Of a DNA stretch of 10,873 nucleotides, positions 6,214 through 10,873 are shown piece by piece. A program made the translations under genes and the position numbers. Under the pieces are notes generated by a model, which did not search any database, was not told the DNA's origin, and saw only the letters and a program-made list of their open reading frames with translations. This stretch comes from Chloroflexota bacterium (GTDB lineage: Bacteria > Chloroflexota > Dehalococcoidia > Lucifugimonadales > UBA1127): contig JAPPNT010000207.1 of assembly GCA_028873745.1 (NCBI GenBank), forward strand, positions 1-10,873, in the 5' to 3' direction. The first letter of the stretch is position 1, and each line of letters begins with the position of its first letter.

Positions 6214-6276
6214 CAATGTGACGTTGTCTATCAACCGCGTCGCGCCGATGCGGACGGTCAGGCTGGCGAGGGCCGG
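6214..6276 (-). pseudogene. Diverged fragment of a panC 3' end
   Basis: On the - strand these 63 bases encode 21 residues beginning PALASLTVRIG and ending RLIDNVTL. They match the C-terminus of the intact PanC (7245-7307) at 19 of 21 residues and 49 of 63 bases by direct comparison. Nine of the eleven differing codons are synonymous. The stop codon is not preserved: the frame runs on into the hairpin repeat. Upstream (towards higher coordinates) the similarity ends near 6280. It is too short to be functional and looks like the remnant of another, diverged panC copy. Coincidence is very unlikely given the match. Confidence 0.8.
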
Positions 6277-6292
6277 GGCGTTCGGCATGTCG

Positions 6293-6311
6293 AGTTTCGC
6301 AGGGCGAAACT
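6293..6311. repeat. Perfect short inverted repeat beside the panC fragment
   Basis: AGTTTCGC-AGG-GCGAAACT is an 8-bp perfect stem with a 3-base loop. It lies 17 bases past the point where similarity to panC stops. It does not share the flanks of the other hairpin family and has no T-run. Its position suggests a junction, but this is inference. Confidence 0.6.
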
Positions 6312-6480
6312 GCCTTAGTCCTGGACCGACATACCCTCGGTAAGAGAACCTCGTAAGCCTGTCCGGTCAAACGGGAACTCAAGCGCATGATTCCCCTAAC
6401 GGTTGGCTTAGCGGGTGTTCGGTTTGTGCACGGCTGCCGATTCACGCGGGCTGTCCGCGAAGCGTTCTAGGAGGCATGGC

Positions 6481-6846
6481 ATGACGGGAGTTCAGGGGTT
6501 TGGCGGGTTTTTCTTTCGCGCGAAGGACCCGGAAGGGCTGACCAGGTGGTATGAGGAGCATCTTGGCATCAATCCCGCTCCGACGGATATGGAGATGGAG
6601 CCCTGGGTGACCGAGGCCGGCGTCACGGTCTTCTCGCCCTTCGATGCAGATACAGACTATTTCGCGGCGGACAAGGCTTTCATGCTCAATTTTCGTGTGG
6701 CCGACTTGAGCGGCTTGATCGCTCGGCTGCGGTCCGCCGGCATCGAGGTCACCCACGAGAGCGAGATGGAGGGTATTGGTCGCTTCGCTCGCATTCACGA
6801 TCCGGAGGGGACCCCCATCGAGCTGTGGGAGCCCAGCGAGGGCTAG
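6481..6846 (+). CDS. VOC-superfamily (glyoxalase/bleomycin-resistance fold) protein
   Basis: This 121-residue single-module VOC protein opens with GGFFFRAKDPEGLTRWYEEHLGI, the typical first strand and helix of the fold. It ends with FARIHDPEGTPIELWEP, whose glutamate (in IELWEP) is the usual C-terminal metal ligand of this superfamily. The middle MLNFRVADLSGLIARLRSAGIEV is the second beta-alpha unit. The start ATG 6481 follows AGGAGG (6469-6474) with six bases between; an open frame extends upstream to 6415 but lacks such support. The usual first-strand histidine ligand is replaced by Phe/Arg context, so metal binding is uncertain. VOC proteins include lyases, dioxygenases and resistance proteins, and the substrate cannot be told. 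It stands alone, convergent with panC and flanked by repeats on both sides. Confidence 0.88.
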   Translation: MTGVQGFGGFFFRAKDPEGLTRWYEEHLGINPAPTDMEMEPWVTEAGVTVFSPFDADTDYFAADKAFMLNFRVADLSGLIARLRSAGIEVTHESEMEGIGRFARIHDPEGTPIELWEPSEG

Positions 6847-6884
6847 GCGCCTCGGTTGCCCGGTGCTGGGATGCGGGGGGAGTC

Positions 6885-6947
6885 GGGCGTAGCGGTTGCG
6901 GTTGGGCGCGGAGGTCCTGGATACCGGCCTGCGCCGGTAAAACGGGG
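6885..6947 (+). repeat. Outer direct repeat A, copy 1, with hairpin
   Basis: It begins GGGCGTAGCGGTTGCGGTT, ends at the hairpin TACCGGC-CTGC-GCCGGTA (6922-6939), and continues AAACGGGG. It recurs at 7173-7235 in the same orientation with scattered substitutions and the same length of 63 bases. Together the two copies bracket the 389-base gap between the VOC gene and panC. Confidence 0.85.
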
Positions 6948-6990
6948 AGATAGGTGGTAGCCCCTCGACAGGCTCCTTCGACGGGGATCA

Positions 6991-7031
6991 GGGCGAGCGG
7001 GGGATGGGTTCCCGCCTGCGCGGGAACGACG
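6991..7031 (+). repeat. Inner direct repeat B, copy 1, with hairpin
   Basis: This 41-base block is identical to 7118-7158. It contains the hairpin GTTCCCGC-CTGC-GCGGGAAC (7008-7027). It is preceded (6964-6990) by a scrambled form of the CTTCGACGGGCTCAG motif, with two partial copies fused (CCTCGACAGGCTC then CTTCGACGGGGATCAG). Confidence 0.9.
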
Positions 7032-7049
7032 AGTGGTCGGGGGCGCTTT

Positions 7050-7076
7050 AATTGGGGCCTATTTGAGTGCCCAATT
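7050..7076 (+). repeat. AT-rich inverted repeat at the centre of the array
   Basis: AATTGGG (7050-7056) and CCCAATT (7070-7076) form a 7-bp stem, extendable by one G-C pair across a bulged G (7057), and are followed by TTT (the run is TTTT counting the stem's last base). The short T-run makes it a weak candidate terminator for the VOC gene. It is strikingly AT-rich for this region and sits between the two B repeats. Confidence 0.5.
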
Positions 7077-7117
7077 TTACCCCTTCGAGGGGGCTCTGGG
7101 CTAAGGGTTGGGTTGGG

Positions 7118-7158
7118 GGGCGAGCGGGGGATGGGTTCCCGCCTGCGCGGGAACGACG
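7118..7158 (+). repeat. Inner direct repeat B, copy 2, with hairpin
   Basis: Identical over 41 bases to 6991-7031; the hairpin GTTCCCGC-CTGC-GCGGGAAC is at 7135-7154. The identity over the whole block points to a recent duplication or gene conversion. Confidence 0.9.
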
Positions 7159-7172
7159 GTGCGGAGGGAGAT

Positions 7173-7235
7173 GGGCGTAGCAGTTGCAGTTGGCGACAGG
7201 GTTTCTGGATACCGGCTTTCGCCGGTAAAACGGGG
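7173..7235 (+). repeat. Outer direct repeat A, copy 2, abutting panC
   Basis: The hairpin TACCGGC-TTTC-GCCGGTA is at 7210-7227, followed by AAACGGGG. The repeat ends directly against the panC stop codon (7236-7238), so on the - strand the hairpin forms eight bases after that stop, in the 3' untranslated part of the pan mRNA. Confidence 0.85.
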
Positions 7236-8072
7236 TTAGGCAAGCAGCGTGACGTTGTCTATTAGGCGGGTTTGGCCTATGCGGACGGCGAGGCTGGCTA
7301 GGGCGGGGCCGTCGAGGGTGTGTAGTTCCTCCAGGGTTTCGGGGTGGGCGATGCTGACGTAGTCGACTTGGGCGAGGGGCTCCTCGGCGAGGGTGGCGTG
7401 GACGGCGTTGCGGAGGGCGTCGGCGTCGTGGACGCCGTCGGCGGCGAGGTCGCTGGCGCGGGTGAGGGCGCGGTGGAGGACGCGGGCGGCGCGGCGCTCG
7501 TCGTTGCCGAGGTTGCCGTTGCGGCTGGACATGGCGAGGCCGTCGCGCTCGCGGACCGTCGGCACGGCGACGATGTCGACGGGGAGGGCGAGGTCGGCGG
7601 CCATCTTGCGGATGACGAGGAGCTGCTGGGCGTCTTTCTGGCCGAAGTAGCTGACGTCCGGCCCCAGGATGTTGAAGAGCTTGAGCACCACCGTGCAGAC
7701 GCCGCGGAAGTGGCCGGGGCGGTGCTCGCCCTCGAGGCGCTCGGCGACCCGGCCCGGCTCCACCCAAGAGGCGAAGCCCTCCGGGTAGATCTCGGCGTCG
7801 GAGGGGACGAGGACGACGTCGACGCCCTCGCGGCGGAGGACGCGGAGGTCGTCCTGCATGGGGCGCGGGTAGGTGTCGAGGTCGCGGGCGTCGCCGAACT
7901 GGGTGGGGTTGACGTAGATGGTGGCGGCGACGGTCTTGCACTCGGCCCGGGCGCGGCGCACGAGGGCGAGGTGGCCGCCGTGGAGGGCGCCCATGGTCAG
8001 GACGGCGCCGAGGGGCCGCTCGGCGTCACGCAGCGCGTCGCGGACCTCGTCGATGGTGACGCAGACCGGCAC
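7236..8072 (-). CDS. panC: Pantothenate synthetase (pantoate-beta-alanine ligase)
   Basis: This 278-residue cytosolic enzyme joins pantoate and beta-alanine using ATP, via pantoyl-adenylate, in the last step of vitamin B5 synthesis. It has the nucleotidyltransferase HxGH motif in TMGALHGGH (26-34, His31 and His34), NPTQF (55-59), RPGHFRGVCTVV (118-129), YFGQKDAQQ (142-150) and MSSRN (181-185), all family hallmarks. The residue between the two histidines' glycine pair is Gly32, where many homologues have Glu or Asp. Length is normal. The start is GTG at 8072, five bases after the panB stop, with only a weak ribosome site, so translation is probably coupled to panB. A diverged fragment of a similar C-terminus lies at 6214-6276. 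Confidence 0.97.
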   Translation of the reverse strand: MPVCVTIDEVRDALRDAERPLGAVLTMGALHGGHLALVRRARAECKTVAATIYVNPTQFGDARDLDTYPRPMQDDLRVLRREGVDVVLVPSDAEIYPEGFASWVEPGRVAERLEGEHRPGHFRGVCTVVLKLFNILGPDVSYFGQKDAQQLLVIRKMAADLALPVDIVAVPTVRERDGLAMSSRNGNLGNDERRAARVLHRALTRASDLAADGVHDADALRNAVHATLAEEPLAQVDYVSIAHPETLEELHTLDGPALASLAVRIGQTRLIDNVTLLA

Positions 8073-8077
8073 GGCGG

Positions 8078-8863
8078 CTAGACCTCGTCCGGGAAGCGGC
8101 CCTCGCGGACCTCGCCGGCGTAGCGCGAGACGGCGCCGCGGACGACCTCGGCCACGTCGGCGTAGCGGCGGGCGTGCTTGGGGATGTAGCTGGCGCCGAA
8201 GCCGAGGAGGTCGTGGATGACCTGCACCTGGCCGTCGCAGTGGGGCCCGGCGCCGATGCCGACGGTGGGCACGGCGAGGCGCTCGGTGACGGACTTCGCG
8301 AGGTTGTCGGGCACGAGCTCGAGGACGACGCAGAAGGCGCCGGCCTGCTGGAGGGCGACGGCATCATCCATGAGCGCCAGGGCCTCGGCCTCGGTCTTGC
8401 CCTGCACGCGGTAGCCGCCGAACTGGTTGACGGCCTGCGGCGTGAGGCCGATGTGGCCCATGACGGGCACGCCGGCCTCGGTGACGCGCCGGACGGTCTC
8501 GGCGACGCGGACGCCACCCTCGAGCTTCACGGCCTGGGCGCCGGCCTCCTGCAGGAAGCGGCCGGCGTTCCCAAGGGCCTGCTCGCCGCTGAGGTTGTAA
8601 GAGAGGAAGGGCATGTCCGCAACGACCATCGCGCGCTCGGTGCCCCGGACGACGGCGGTCGTGTGGTGGAGCATCACCTCCATCGTGACGGGGATCGTCG
8701 ACGCGTGGCCGAGCACGACCATGCCGAGGCTGTCGCCGACGAGGATGACGGGCACCCCCGCCTCCTCGACGAGGCGGGCGGTGGGGAAGTCGTAGGCGGT
8801 CAGCATGGGGAAGCGCTCCCCTTGCGCCTTAAACCGCTGGACGTCTCGGGTGGTCACGCGCAT
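8078..8863 (-). CDS. panB: 3-methyl-2-oxobutanoate hydroxymethyltransferase
   Basis: PanB transfers a one-carbon unit from 5,10-methylenetetrahydrofolate to 2-oxoisovalerate, giving ketopantoate. The 261 residues include GDSLGMV (43-49), the Mg2+ ligand region VADMPF (82-87), KLEGG (113-117), GHIGLTPQ (136-143), the catalytic Glu182 in LELVP, and GIGAG (202-206). It is a decameric TIM-barrel family, and the length is typical. The ATG at 8863 is supported by GAGGAGGGAG a few bases upstream on the - strand, lying inside the end of the preceding reductase gene; the two overlap by 10 bases. The open frame continues upstream to 9499 but only as an antisense-type shadow of the reductase. Confidence 0.97.
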   Translation of the reverse strand: MRVTTRDVQRFKAQGERFPMLTAYDFPTARLVEEAGVPVILVGDSLGMVVLGHASTIPVTMEVMLHHTTAVVRGTERAMVVADMPFLSYNLSGEQALGNAGRFLQEAGAQAVKLEGGVRVAETVRRVTEAGVPVMGHIGLTPQAVNQFGGYRVQGKTEAEALALMDDAVALQQAGAFCVVLELVPDNLAKSVTERLAVPTVGIGAGPHCDGQVQVIHDLLGFGASYIPKHARRYADVAEVVRGAVSRYAGEVREGRFPDEV

Positions 8864-9756
8864 GGCACTCCCTCCTCTGCAAGGGATGCGGTGAGCAGCT
8901 GTCGGAGCTGCGCCTCCTGCGGGGCGGCGAGGGTGCCCTTGTCGCGGGCGATGGGCAGCAGGGCGAGGGACAGGGAGGCGTAGAGCGGCAGAAACCCCGG
9001 CGCGCGCTCGGCGAGGGCGTCGAGGTGCATCCGCACGACGCCGACGTCCCCGCGGGCGGCGGGGCCGGTGAGGGCGGCGGGCAGGCCCTGCCGCTCGATG
9101 TTGTCGAGGGTGCTGCGGGTCAGGGGCAGGAGTGCGCGCATGCCCTCGTCCTCGAGGCCGGGGATGGCGCGCCAGAGGTCGGCGGCCTGCTTCAGCAGCG
9201 TCGCGACGAGCCCGCAGGCGGCGATGGCGCTGGCGTGGTAGAGGGCGCGGTCCGCAGCGTTCAGCGACAGCAGCCACCCGCCGAGGTCGTCGACGAGCCG
9301 CTCGAGGGCTTCGCGCAGGGACGACGGGGCCTCGACGGCGCAGGCGATGCCGCGCAGGACGGCCTCGGCGTCGACGCCGTCGGTGAAGGTCTGGAGCGGG
9401 TGCATGGCGCCGGTGATGGCGCCCGCATCGGCGGCGGAGGACAGGGCGTCGAGGGAAACGGCGCCGGAGCAGTGCATGACGATCTGGCCCTTGCGCCACC
9501 GCAGCGACGCGGCTACCTCAGCGATGGCGTCGTCGGGGACGGTGAGGAAGACGGCGGAACAGCGGTCGGCGACGGCCTGCGGCGAGAGGGGTACACAGCC
9601 GGGGACCTCAGCGGCGAGGCGCTCGGCGGAGGCGGGGGTGCGGCTGGCGACGGCGCGGACGGCGTAGCCGCGGCGGTGCATGGCGACGGCGAGCGCCGAT
9701 GCGAGCGCGCCCGCGCCGATGAAGCCTACATCGCCGAAGAGCGGTGCGGCGGTCAT
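8854..9756 (-). CDS. Rossmann/DUF2520 reductase, probable ketopantoate reductase (PanG-like)
   Basis: This 300-residue protein has an N-terminal NADPH-binding Rossmann domain, VGFIGAGALASALA (10-23) with ASRTP as the second-strand cofactor region, then LTVPDDAI and HCSGAVSLDAL. The C-terminal DUF2520 helical domain shows GAMHPLQTF, ALYHASAIAA, LPLTRSTLDNI and ALTGPAARGD. It is the first gene of a three-gene operon with panB and panC. Those supply ketopantoate formation and pantothenate synthesis, but ketopantoate reduction is otherwise missing here. A DUF2520-type enzyme, PanG, has been described in Francisella as a third kind of ketopantoate reductase, which fits. The start ATG 9756 sits four bases after a strong hairpin; an in-frame start at 9978 lies upstream of the predicted promoter and is rejected. 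Function is inferred from context plus family. Confidence 0.82.
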   Translation of the reverse strand: MTAAPLFGDVGFIGAGALASALAVAMHRRGYAVRAVASRTPASAERLAAEVPGCVPLSPQAVADRCSAVFLTVPDDAIAEVAASLRWRKGQIVMHCSGAVSLDALSSAADAGAITGAMHPLQTFTDGVDAEAVLRGIACAVEAPSSLREALERLVDDLGGWLLSLNAADRALYHASAIAACGLVATLLKQAADLWRAIPGLEDEGMRALLPLTRSTLDNIERQGLPAALTGPAARGDVGVVRMHLDALAERAPGFLPLYASLSLALLPIARDKGTLAAPQEAQLRQLLTASLAEEGVPCA

Positions 9757-9928
9757 GTCGCCCGTCCCGGCGCAAGCGCAGCGGGACGGGCATGGCACGA
9801 CACAGGGCGCACGAGGCTGGCGTCGTGGGAGAACGCGAGTCTTGGAGGCGCCGTCGCGGTCATGCCGATCCCCGCGGCAAAGGATTGGGGCTGCCGGAAC
9901 CCGTTCGCCACCTTGCCAGGTTGGCGAC
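9757..9928 (-). promoter_or_regulatory. Structured 5' leader of the pan operon
   Basis: This covers most of the gene-free stretch 9757-10113. The predicted transcript starts near 9928 directly with a hairpin: TCGCCA, bulged A, CCT, loop GGCA, AGG, TGGCGA (9927-9905 on the - strand). It ends with a second hairpin, CCCGTCCCG opposite CGGGACGGG (9790-9761), whose 3' arm covers the only purine-rich ribosome-site candidate, GGGACGGG, four bases before the ATG. A conserved 'Pan' RNA motif (stem-loop with bulged adenosines) is known upstream of pan genes in Chloroflexi and some other phyla; the first hairpin resembles it loosely. Confidence 0.5.
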
Positions 9929-9934
9929 GTGACA

Positions 9935-9962
9935 ATGATAGCGCATGGGGCGGAGGTGTCAA
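9935..9962 (-). promoter_or_regulatory. Promoter of the pan operon
   Basis: On the - strand, a perfect -35 TTGACA (9962-9957) and -10 TATCAT (9940-9935) are separated by 16 bases. This is the best promoter match in the window. It lies in the gap between the pan operon and the ATPase gene and points at the DUF2520 gene. Confidence 0.7.
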
Positions 9963-9999
9963 CGGGGATGGGGGTCACCTTGAACAGGATGGCAGGGTG

Positions 10000-10032
10000 A
10001 AAAAAACTCCGGCAGGCTTTGAGAAGCCCGGT
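10000..10032 (-). terminator. Intrinsic terminator after the ATPase gene
   Basis: Read on the - strand: GGCTT and AAGCC pair around a four-base loop, extended by CCG/CGG across a three-base bulge (10031-10009), and a run of seven T follows (10006-10000). It is placed downstream of the ATPase stop (10114) and upstream of the pan promoter, so it would insulate the two units. Confidence 0.65.
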
Positions 10033-10056
10033 CTAAACGCCCATTCTTCTCAGCCC

Positions 10057-10078
10057 GCCGTATCTGTAATGCTACGGC
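10057..10078. repeat. Short inverted repeat in the gap after the ATPase gene
   Basis: GCCGTA (10057-10062) and TACGGC (10073-10078) are a perfect 6-base inverted repeat with a 10-base spacer. It has no T-run and lies between the ATPase stop and its terminator. Significance is uncertain. Confidence 0.4.
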
Positions 10079-10113
10079 AATCTTGCCACTGAGTCAATAT
10101 CTCTCCGGGCGAC

Positions 10114-10873
10114 TCACCGCGCCTCCTGCGGGGCCGTGTCACCGTCGAACTGCCGGAGCGTCTCGGGGAGGCCGGAGAGGGGCAGAACCTCACAGCCGTC
10201 GCGAAGCTGGCGCTGAACGCCTCCATACACCACGGCTCTGGCGGAAACGGCCGGGACCAACTCGGCGACTCGATTGACGCCGCGGAAATAGTCGGACGCT
10301 ATGGTAGCGCCGGCCTTGGCATCCAAAGCCAACATGCCGTGGCCAGTCTCGTACAGAAGGTCACACTCCAAGCCTGCCTTGTCCCGGTAGAAATAGAGGT
10401 CTGCGGGAAGGCCGATGTTGGCGCGATGCTTGAGGGCCTCCATGACGACGGCGTTCTCAAACAAAGGGCCGCGCAGAGGATGGGCAGCCACCTGGCCGGC
10501 GCTCTTGATGCCAATGAGGAAGGCAGCCAGTCCCACATCGTAGAAGTAGATCTTAGGAGACTTGACGAGCCGCTTGCTGATGTTCGCGAAAAAGGGCGGC
10601 ATCAGGAAGACGACGTAACTCCGCTCTAGGACGCTCAGCCACTCGCGGGCGGTGGTGTGGGACACCCCGGCATCAGAGCCGAGGGAACTGAGGTTCAGCA
10701 TCTGGCCGGTCCTTCCGGCGCAGAGACGCGCGAACCTGCGGAAGCCGGAGAGATTGCGGATTTCACCCATCCGCCGCACGTCGCGCTCAACGTAGGTCTC
10801 GAAGTAGTCGGCCAACGCCTGAGAGGGATCGAGCCCCTGATCCAGAACGCGAGGATAGAACCCTGTGTAAAGG
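10114..10873 (-). CDS. AAA+ ATPase with C-terminal DUF4143 domain (5' end missing)
   Basis: The frame is open to the window edge, so this is the C-terminal 252 residues of a longer protein; the N-terminal AAA+ module with its Walker motifs would lie outside. The visible part has the family's signature order: YPRVLDQGLDPSQALADYFETYVERDVRR in two adjoining pieces, then CAGRTGQMLNLSSLGSDAGVS with the helix-turn-helix-like HTTAREWLSVLE, the strand SKRLVKSPKIYFYDVGLAAFL, and a PD-(D/E)XK-like C-terminus (YRDKAGLECDLL, then LALDAKAG). Members are widespread and poorly understood, often suspected in defence or toxin-like roles. The TTG at 10815 looks internal, since family-like sequence continues upstream of it. 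Codon use is less GC-rich than in the pan genes. A terminator lies at 10000-10032. Confidence 0.88.
   Translation of the reverse strand, partial: LYTGFYPRVLDQGLDPSQALADYFETYVERDVRRMGEIRNLSGFRRFARLCAGRTGQMLNLSSLGSDAGVSHTTAREWLSVLERSYVVFLMPPFFANISKRLVKSPKIYFYDVGLAAFLIGIKSAGQVAAHPLRGPLFENAVVMEALKHRANIGLPADLYFYRDKAGLECDLLYETGHGMLALDAKAGATIASDYFRGVNRVAELVPAVSARAVVYGGVQRQLRDGCEVLPLSGLPETLRQFDGDTAPQEAR

Noticed and set aside
6415..6480. Longer VOC start at 6415
   Set aside because: The added 22 residues precede the first conserved strand and lack similarity, while ATG 6481 has a well-spaced AGGAGG.
8174..8983. Long + strand open frame opposite panB, and similar long frames at 7344-8081, 9025-10092 and 2500-3330 (-)
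   Set aside because: They are antisense to well-identified genes and have biased, low-complexity composition (Ala/Gly/Arg/Val or Arg/His/Pro). Long shadow frames are expected at this GC content.
8864..9499. Upstream extension of the panB frame to 9499
   Set aside because: The extension is Arg/Pro-rich, lies in a different frame over the DUF2520 gene, and panB has a well-placed ribosome site and normal length from 8863.
9757..9978. Upstream extension of the DUF2520 frame to 9978
   Set aside because: The start would lie upstream of the predicted -35 element, and the added 74 residues do not resemble the family; the Rossmann domain begins right after ATG 9756.

Overview
The window is very GC-rich chromosomal DNA (50 of 60 bases are G or C at 2521-2580) from a bacterium. 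The gene types, codon use, a DnaA of the style seen in Chloroflexota, and abundant short hairpin repeats make a Chloroflexota member (Dehalococcoidia/SAR202-like) my best guess. This is an inference from style, not from a phylogeny.

Layout. (1) 1-986: 3' part of dnaA, cut by the window edge. (2) 1103-3607: three genes on the + strand: a HpcH/HpaI-type 2-keto-3-deoxy acid aldolase, a 3-hydroxyisobutyrate dehydrogenase/tartronate-semialdehyde reductase family enzyme, and a small SRPBCC-like protein. The first two match the order of chemistry in GarL-GarR type sugar-acid catabolism. (3) 3608-4379: a long gene-free stretch with nested inverted repeats and a candidate promoter. (4) 4380-6121: a less GC-rich island with a beta-class N6-adenine-type DNA methyltransferase and, overlapping it by ATGA, a Cys-rich HNH-type nuclease. 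It reads as a compact Type II restriction-modification pair. (5) 6122-7235: hairpin repeats, a 21-codon fragment matching the C-terminus of PanC, a VOC (glyoxalase-fold) gene, and a nested array of direct repeats. (6) 7236-9756 on the - strand: a pantothenate operon, in transcription order a DUF2520 Rossmann reductase (probable ketopantoate reductase), panB, panC. It has a clear promoter and a structured leader of about 170 nt. (7) 10114-10873 on the - strand: the C-terminal part of an AAA+/DUF4143 ATPase with its own terminator.

How the genes work together. The pan cluster would convert 2-oxoisovalerate to ketopantoate (PanB), pantoate (DUF2520 reductase) and pantothenate (PanC). The aldolase and reductase would turn a keto-deoxy sugar acid into pyruvate plus a reduced hydroxy acid. 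The methyltransferase would protect the genome from its partner nuclease. The strongest unexplained signals are the covarying hairpin-repeat family (eight copies, all in the same orientation), the diverged panC tail beside the restriction-modification island, and the leader RNA of the pan operon. No gene system here is clearly new. The nuclease subfamily and the N-terminal domain of the methyltransferase are the least familiar protein parts.
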